60,071 nt of DNA from Alphaproteobacteria bacterium (lineage in GTDB: Bacteria; Pseudomonadota; Alphaproteobacteria; Rickettsiales; UBA1997), in NCBI GenBank assembly GCA_014190355.1, contig BJGH01000009.1, positions 1 through 60,071 on the forward strand, read 5' to 3'. Under the pieces are notes generated by a model. It was not told where the DNA came from and did not search any database. It saw nothing but the letters and a program-made list of their open reading frames with translations. Every line of letters begins with the position of its first letter. Within the stretch, counting starts at the first letter, position 1. Positions 56,158-60,071 of this stretch are shown here, piece after piece. A program made the position numbers and the translations under genes.

Positions 56158-56958
56158 ATGAAAATTGGAGTTACCGCAATCACTGGCAAAATGGGGCGAG
56201 TTATCGCCAATCTGGTTATGCAAGATAATATCGCTGAGCTTAGTGCTGGGCTAGTTCGCGTAAATTCAGGTTATGATAATATTGATTTAGGCGAATTGCT
56301 TGGTTTTGAAGCGCTTAATAAATTTTCCACCAGCGATATTGCTAGTTTTTTAAACAATTGCCAAGCGGTTATAGATTTTTCAACTCCAGCTTTAAGTCTT
56401 GAAATTGCTAAATTCTGCGCTCATCACAAAAAAATTTTAGTCTGTGGCACTACTGGTTTTAGTGAAGAAGAGAAAAAAATTTTCAGCGAATATGGTAAGC
56501 AAACAGTTATCATCTGGTCAGCGAATATGTCTTTAGGTGTCAATTTATTAATGAATTTAATTGAAAAAACTGCCAATATTTTACGCGATGAATTTGATGT
56601 TGAGATTGTTGAAATGCACCACAACCGCAAAGTTGATGCTCCATCAGGTACCGCTTTAAGCCTTGGTAATGCTGTTGCCAAAGGCAGAGGTGTTGATTTA
56701 CAAAAATCTGCGGTAATGGCTAGAGTTGGCAAAGATGCCAAACGCCAAAAAGGCGAAATTGGTTTTGCAACACTTCGCGGAGGCGATGTGGTGGGTGATC
56801 ACACTGTGATTTTTGCAGGCGATGGCGAAAGAATCGAATTCTCTCACAAAGCCTCAAGCCGTGATATTTTCGCCAAAGGGGCAATTCGAGCCTGCATCTG
56901 GGGCAGTGCTCAAAACCCAGGTTTTTATTCAATGCGCGAGGTACTTGAAGTAAAGTAA
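56158..56958 (+). CDS. dapB: 4-hydroxy-tetrahydrodipicolinate reductase
   Basis: Reduces 4-hydroxy-tetrahydrodipicolinate with NAD(P)H in the lysine and meso-diaminopimelate pathway, which feeds peptidoglycan. The 266-residue chain begins MKIGVTAITGKMGRVI, a Rossmann GxxGxMG. CGTTGFSEEEK and MHHNRKVDAPSGTAL (catalytic His and Lys) are the family signatures; GGDVVGDHTVIFAGDGERIE and SHKASSRDIFAKGAI close the substrate domain. The dual-HEPN gene begins 17 bp after its stop, probably on the same transcript. Confidence 0.96.
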   Translation: MKIGVTAITGKMGRVIANLVMQDNIAELSAGLVRVNSGYDNIDLGELLGFEALNKFSTSDIASFLNNCQAVIDFSTPALSLEIAKFCAHHKKILVCGTTGFSEEEKKIFSEYGKQTVIIWSANMSLGVNLLMNLIEKTANILRDEFDVEIVEMHHNRKVDAPSGTALSLGNAVAKGRGVDLQKSAVMARVGKDAKRQKGEIGFATLRGGDVVGDHTVIFAGDGERIEFSHKASSRDIFAKGAIRACIWGSAQNPGFYSMREVLEVK

Positions 56959-56975
56959 GAAATAAAATAGGCAAA

Positions 56976-58511
56976 ATGGCAAATAAGAAAAAAACTGAAC
57001 CTATTGTTGATCCGTTAAAATATTTTATTATAGAAAGCAAAGATCAAAAAAAACAAATTGCTCACAATATAAAAATTTTAAATTTAATTAGCGTTGCAGA
57101 CTGTTTTGTAATGAAAAAATTTTTTAATAGTTGTTTTGAACTCAATGAATTTAATAAACCAAATTACCAAGATCAAGAAAAAGTTAAAAAAATTATTGAT
57201 CGAGCTAACAGAATGAGGAATATCAAAAAATTTTATATTAATTACAAAACTGCAAATTTAATTTATCCTTTTGATATATTTGGAACAGCAGATTTTAAGA
57301 CTTTCTTTTTTTCTCAAGAGCAATCTACTAGAGATAAATTTTACCAAGAAATTAAAAAAATTAATTCTTTTGGATATAACGATTTTAGTTTTAAAAAAGA
57401 TATAAACAATATTATATCTTACCGAAGCAATATATATCACAATAAAAAAAATAATGATAAAAATTGTGAAAATTTTTTTACTGCTATTAAAAAATTTATT
57501 CCAAGTACAAAATTTATTAATGAGTTAGAACAACTAGTTTTTAACAAAAAAAATAACAAAAAGAATTTAATAAAAATTCCAAATTTTAAAAAATTTTTTC
57601 CAGATGATCACTTGAATAAAAATAAATTTTTGACCAATCCAAAGCTTCATACAATGCATGAAAGACTTAGTTTTGTTGGTTTTGATAATATTTCAAAAAT
57701 TAAAGACTGGCTTAGATCTCTTGAAAATTTTTCAGAAGATCGGTATTTTGTTAACAGTAAAAATGTTGAGTGTAAAATTGACACCAACAAATTCGTAAAA
57801 CATATTAAATTTGAAGAAATTGAAGCAATTTTTTTCTGGGTTATTGAACTAAATTATATTTTAAAAAAATATTTTGTAAGAATTTTTGAAATTTTTGAAA
57901 AAATTATTGACTCAAAAGATATTGATAAATTTAGTGAAATAAAGGATTTACGAAATAAAATTGCTCATTCGCATTTAATTATTGGTGAAATAATTTCAGC
58001 TACACAACCTGAAGAATTAAAATTTGAAACTAGATATTACCAAGATATATTTACCAAAATACTTAATTATTTTGATCAAATTTTCTTAAATATTGAAAAT
58101 GATAAAAGTAATGAACTTAATAAAATTCTCATTGAGCTACAAGAATTAAATAAAAAGGAAACAAAGAATTTATATAAAAAACCAATCAGAGAGTTATTGC
58201 TTGAGAAAATTTTAATAGAAAAAATCGGATTTCTTCAAGCATTGAAGGGTTTAACTAATAAGTTTGACAATTATCGTAAGTTAAATAAAGAAAAAACTAA
58301 TTTAGCCCAGCTTAACAAGGAAAAAACAAACTCACTTAAGGAAAAATCAAAACTATTTAATAATAAAAAAATTTTTTATAATGATGTTATTAAATTTCAT
58401 TTTTATGGATTACTAAAAAGTGAATTTTATAAAATAATATGCGATGTAAAAAAAATAAATTATCAAAGTAATAGTTGCATAAAATTAAAAAAAAACTATA
58501 ATAAAATATGA
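56976..58511 (+). CDS. Dual-HEPN protein, candidate RNase toxin or compact Cas13/AbiF-like effector
   Basis: I do not recognise an exact homologue. The 511-residue, Lys/Asn/Phe-rich, mostly helical protein has two HEPN-type motifs. The first is YRSNIYH with Arg150 and His155. The second is DLRNKIAHSH with Arg326 and His331, matching the canonical R-N-xxx-H. They are 176 residues apart, each after a predicted long helix (HEPN2: FEEIEAIFFWVIELNYILKK then FSEIKDLRNKIAH). Two paired HEPN motifs in one chain are the hallmark of Cas13 nucleases and also occur in abortive-infection RNases. Known compact Cas13 and AbiF proteins are of similar order in size. The C-terminus (380-511) is basic and helical with a repeated LNKEKTN. 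There is no signal or membrane helix. It ends with TGA, 80 bp before two 36-bp repeats. Family assignment beyond HEPN is inference. Confidence 0.6.
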   Translation: MANKKKTEPIVDPLKYFIIESKDQKKQIAHNIKILNLISVADCFVMKKFFNSCFELNEFNKPNYQDQEKVKKIIDRANRMRNIKKFYINYKTANLIYPFDIFGTADFKTFFFSQEQSTRDKFYQEIKKINSFGYNDFSFKKDINNIISYRSNIYHNKKNNDKNCENFFTAIKKFIPSTKFINELEQLVFNKKNNKKNLIKIPNFKKFFPDDHLNKNKFLTNPKLHTMHERLSFVGFDNISKIKDWLRSLENFSEDRYFVNSKNVECKIDTNKFVKHIKFEEIEAIFFWVIELNYILKKYFVRIFEIFEKIIDSKDIDKFSEIKDLRNKIAHSHLIIGEIISATQPEELKFETRYYQDIFTKILNYFDQIFLNIENDKSNELNKILIELQELNKKETKNLYKKPIRELLLEKILIEKIGFLQALKGLTNKFDNYRKLNKEKTNLAQLNKEKTNSLKEKSKLFNNKKIFYNDVIKFHFYGLLKSEFYKIICDVKKINYQSNSCIKLKKNYNKI

Positions 58512-58546
58512 TTCTAAAGCGGTTCGGTGTGTTATTTTTTAGAATC
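58510..58546. other. Inverted repeat directly after the dual-HEPN gene
   Basis: GATTCTAAA (58510-58518) and TTTAGAATC (58538-58546) are complementary around GCGGTTCGGTGTGTT and a T run. The stem overlaps the TGA stop. It may terminate the gene or form part of a non-coding RNA with the repeats that follow. Confidence 0.5.
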
Positions 58547-58591
58547 AATGATGTGTCCAGTTCTACATATTCAAGAACTTTCAAAGTTCCT

Positions 58592-58693
58592 GCTCCCGTA
58601 TGGGAGAAAATTTAGGCACACTGGACCTTTTCATAATATTGTATCATTTCGGATTTAGCTCCCGTATGGGAGAAAATTTAGGCACACTGGACC
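58592..58693. CRISPR. Two identical 36-bp repeats with one 30-bp spacer, CRISPR-like (uncertain)
   Basis: The unit starts GCTCCCGTATGGGAG and ends GGCACACTGGACC. It occurs at 58592-58627 and 58658-58693 with no mismatch. The 30 bp between (58628-58657) and the flanks on both sides are unrelated to each other. A 36/30 geometry is standard for several CRISPR types. The repeat holds a hairpin, CTCCC-GTAT-GGGAG, at its plus-strand 5' end. An upstream 30-bp stretch (58562-58591) could be a second spacer, but no recognisable repeat precedes it. Against CRISPR: only two copies, no cas1/cas2 nearby, and GGTCCAGTGTG on the minus strand with TGTGTCCAGT at 58552 resembles multi-site insertion-sequence ends of IS21 type. 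I hold the call as provisional. Confidence 0.45.
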
Positions 58694-58702
58694 AGTTTTT
58701 TT

Positions 58703-59010
58703 GTAAAAAGGGGTCAGACCCCTTTTGCGAAAAAAATGGGGTTTTAAACTAGAGGCTGTTGGTGAAATAGATTTTCAAAATAATTTAAGAAAAAAAATAT
58801 CCATTTTAACCTACAAAAATCTGGTTAAATGATGGTTTTTTTGTAAAAAGGGGTCTGACCCCTTTTGCGAAAAAAATGGGGTTTGGAACTAGAGGCTGTT
58901 GGTCAAATAGATTTTCAAAATAATTTAAGAAAAAAAATATCCATTTTAACCTGCAAAAATCTGGTTAAATGATGGTTTTTTTGTAAAAAGGGGTCTGACC
59001 CCTTTTTAAT
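58703..59010. repeat. 140-bp direct repeats of the GGGGTC(A/T)GACCCC family
   Basis: GTAAAAAGGGGTC(A/T)GACC begins at 58703, 58843 and 58983, exactly 140 bp apart; the third unit is truncated after the palindrome. Units contain AAAAAAATGGGGTTT, GAGGCTGTTGGT and ATCCATTTTAACCT. They are diverged relatives of the repeats at 9490-9790 and 1575-1640. Confidence 0.92.
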
Positions 59011-59180
59011 TATTAATTTTGAGGGCTTAGCAATTGGCTTAATAATGAGTGCGATTGCAGAACTATTCTTGTTGTCTAAAACTAATTAACAGATACTAAT
59101 TTGCTATTTAGCTATAATGGGTGAGAGGGCAGAAATATTCTTGTCATCTAAAGCTAATTATAGAGATTAATGGATACTAA
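59011..59180. repeat. Degenerate 72-bp duplication
   Basis: GCAGAACTATTCTTGTTGTC (59057) and GCAGAAATATTCTTGTCATC (59129) start two similar blocks that both run to GATACTAA. No gene is seen. Confidence 0.6.
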
Positions 59181-59349
59181 TACCATTTTCATAATTAAAT
59201 GAAACATTTGCCAATAACAAATTAAGTTTCATCTTTTTGGCTAAAAATCTCTAAAAAGCCTCAGCCGTATAAATATACGACTTCGTTTTTTAATGATTTT
59301 TATCGCAAAAATATTTCTCTTAATTTGCCATTTAATTATGGAAATGGTA
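59181..59349. mobile_element. MITE-like element with 21-bp terminal inverted repeats
   Basis: TACCATTTTCATAATTAAATG (59181-59201) and its complement at 59329-59349 (20 of 21 matching) bound a 169-bp non-coding segment. TAA directly flanks both ends and may be a target duplication. No transposase frame lies inside, so any movement would need one supplied elsewhere. Confidence 0.5.
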
Positions 59350-59523
59350 TAATTTATCATCTAGCTTGATAATGAGTGTGATTGAAGAACGGTAGATAGA
59401 TTCGTTCGATTTACAGAGTATCTGATAAGTTTTATTATCCTCAGGCTATTTTATTTTGTAAATCTATTTTGTAAACGAGGCAATCCACTTGAATATTAAT
59501 AATTAATTTAGTTTTAAAGTTAT

Positions 59524-60071
59524 TTAGTTAAGAATTCCAAGAACTTTTAAAATTCCATCTTTGTCAATTTTTTCTTCAAGGGATTTGTAGCTAGCGCTAA
59601 GTGATTCTTTTTCGCTGATTGTCGAGCTTCCAGTAACTTCAATAGTATTGCTAGCGAGAATTTTTCCTTCACTTAAATTATCAAACTCAATTTTAGTTTT
59701 GGTCATATGAGCTTCGTAAATATGATTGGTTTTGCTAAAGCTTTCAATTTTGATAATGATTTGGTTAGGATCTTTGCTGTCTAGCTTGGTAGCAATTTTA
59801 AGTTTATCTTTGTTCAAGGCATTTTTGATAACTTGGGCGATTTCTTTAGGAGATGAGTTATCGATAAAAAACTCAATATTATTTGAAGATTTTTCTAACT
59901 CATTGTGATAATTGGCAATCATTTCAAGTTTTTGTTTGAGGTCGATTGATTCACCAGCTCCACGAATGATCATGGCTTTAAGTTCAAGTTCTTTGGCATA
60001 ATCATTGATTTTGATAAGTGAGGTTCTGCGTTGAATAGGATTTTTGCCTAGGGAATTTTTATCTAAATCAG
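59524..60071 (-). CDS. Unknown protein, 5' end outside window
   Basis: The frame is open from the right edge of the window to a TAA at 59524-59526 (about 181 codons), so the N-terminus is missing; Met codons at 59973 and nearby are internal. The visible part reads NPIQRRTSLIKINDYAKELE, then GAGESIDLKQKLEMIANYHN, IKIESFSKTNHIYEAH and ends KIDKDGILKVLGILN. It looks helical at first, then strand-rich, mildly Lys-rich and without a membrane segment in this part. I do not recognise the family and no neighbour helps. Confidence 0.6.
   Translation of the reverse strand, partial: DLDKNSLGKNPIQRRTSLIKINDYAKELELKAMIIRGAGESIDLKQKLEMIANYHNELEKSSNNIEFFIDNSSPKEIAQVIKNALNKDKLKIATKLDSKDPNQIIIKIESFSKTNHIYEAHMTKTKIEFDNLSEGKILASNTIEVTGSSTISEKESLSASYKSLEEKIDKDGILKVLGILN

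Noticed and set aside
58509-58511. TGA recoded as tryptophan, as in some reduced alphaproteobacteria
   Set aside because: TGA closes the dual-HEPN frame, no in-frame TGA was needed to keep any recognised gene open, and Trp residues are coded by TGG.
58703-59010. Continuation of a CRISPR array downstream of the 36-bp repeats
   Set aside because: The 140-bp units are identical over their whole length and belong to the dispersed GGGGTC(A/T)GACCCC family seen elsewhere.

Overview
The window is very AT-rich, gene-dense on both strands in short operons, and reads as a Rickettsiales-like alphaproteobacterial chromosome. That placement is an inference from gene content: an MlaA/MlaC pair behind a small TPR protein, IspG, a DUF2706-like mini-lipoprotein, split Mrp F and G antiporter subunits, a DhnA-type class I aldolase, an amiC-mrcA pair and an S8-like autotransporter. 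Retention of ilvD, dapB and a prephenate-dehydrogenase-type gene points to a less reduced, perhaps environmental, lineage rather than a strict Rickettsia-type parasite. Most start codons lack a Shine-Dalgarno sequence, and TGA is used as a stop.

Layout. 1-1066: 3'-truncated NmrA-type dehydrogenase with an internal in-frame triplication. 1067-1731: repeat debris. 1732-4296: SIR2-TPR protein of defence type. 4379-6840: repeat-dense island built around one tRNA-Ser(GCU), with 3' tRNA fragments plus hairpins on one side and 5' tRNA fragments on the other, then other palindromic repeats. 6993-9434: TonB-dependent siderophore receptor preceded by a palindrome. 9490-10345: dispersed and tandem repeats. 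10370-11287: prepilin-like LamG protein. 11395-14985: ilvD and recJ. 15051-18695: a four-gene SxtJ/SGNH/DUF5989/carbamoyltransferase cassette. 19433-24403 (minus): Mla lipid-transport genes, a BioC-like methyltransferase, ispG and a tyrA-like gene. 24503-27648 (plus): two small proteins, ctpA, surA. 27728-30378 (minus): rsmA, ald, rsmG. 30547-33042: aldolase and a second prepilin-LamG protein. 33718-39411: tilS, then tolC plus an RND pump. 39827-43466: degenerate subtilase autotransporter with a triplicated 3' end, and a low-molecular-weight phosphatase. 44372-49643: Lys-rich protein, mrpG/mrpF, PBP1a, amidase. 49936-55753: glmS, GST, yceI and a lipoprotein-type katG. 56158-58693: dapB, a 511-residue protein with two HEPN-type Rx4H motifs, and a pair of identical 36-bp repeats separated by 30 bp. 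58703-59349: dispersed repeats and a MITE-like element. 59524-60071: a 5'-truncated gene.

Coherent groups: envelope maintenance (Mla, SurA, CtpA, PBP1a, AmiC, GlmS), oxidative stress (GST, YceI, KatG), and two candidate defence genes (SIR2-TPR and dual HEPN) lying in the repeat-rich parts. The best candidate for an undescribed system is the dual-HEPN gene with its CRISPR-sized repeat pair (56976-58693). It could be a compact Cas13/AbiF-like RNA-targeting locus. The serious alternative is an unrelated HEPN toxin beside insertion-sequence ends, and the sequence alone cannot decide.
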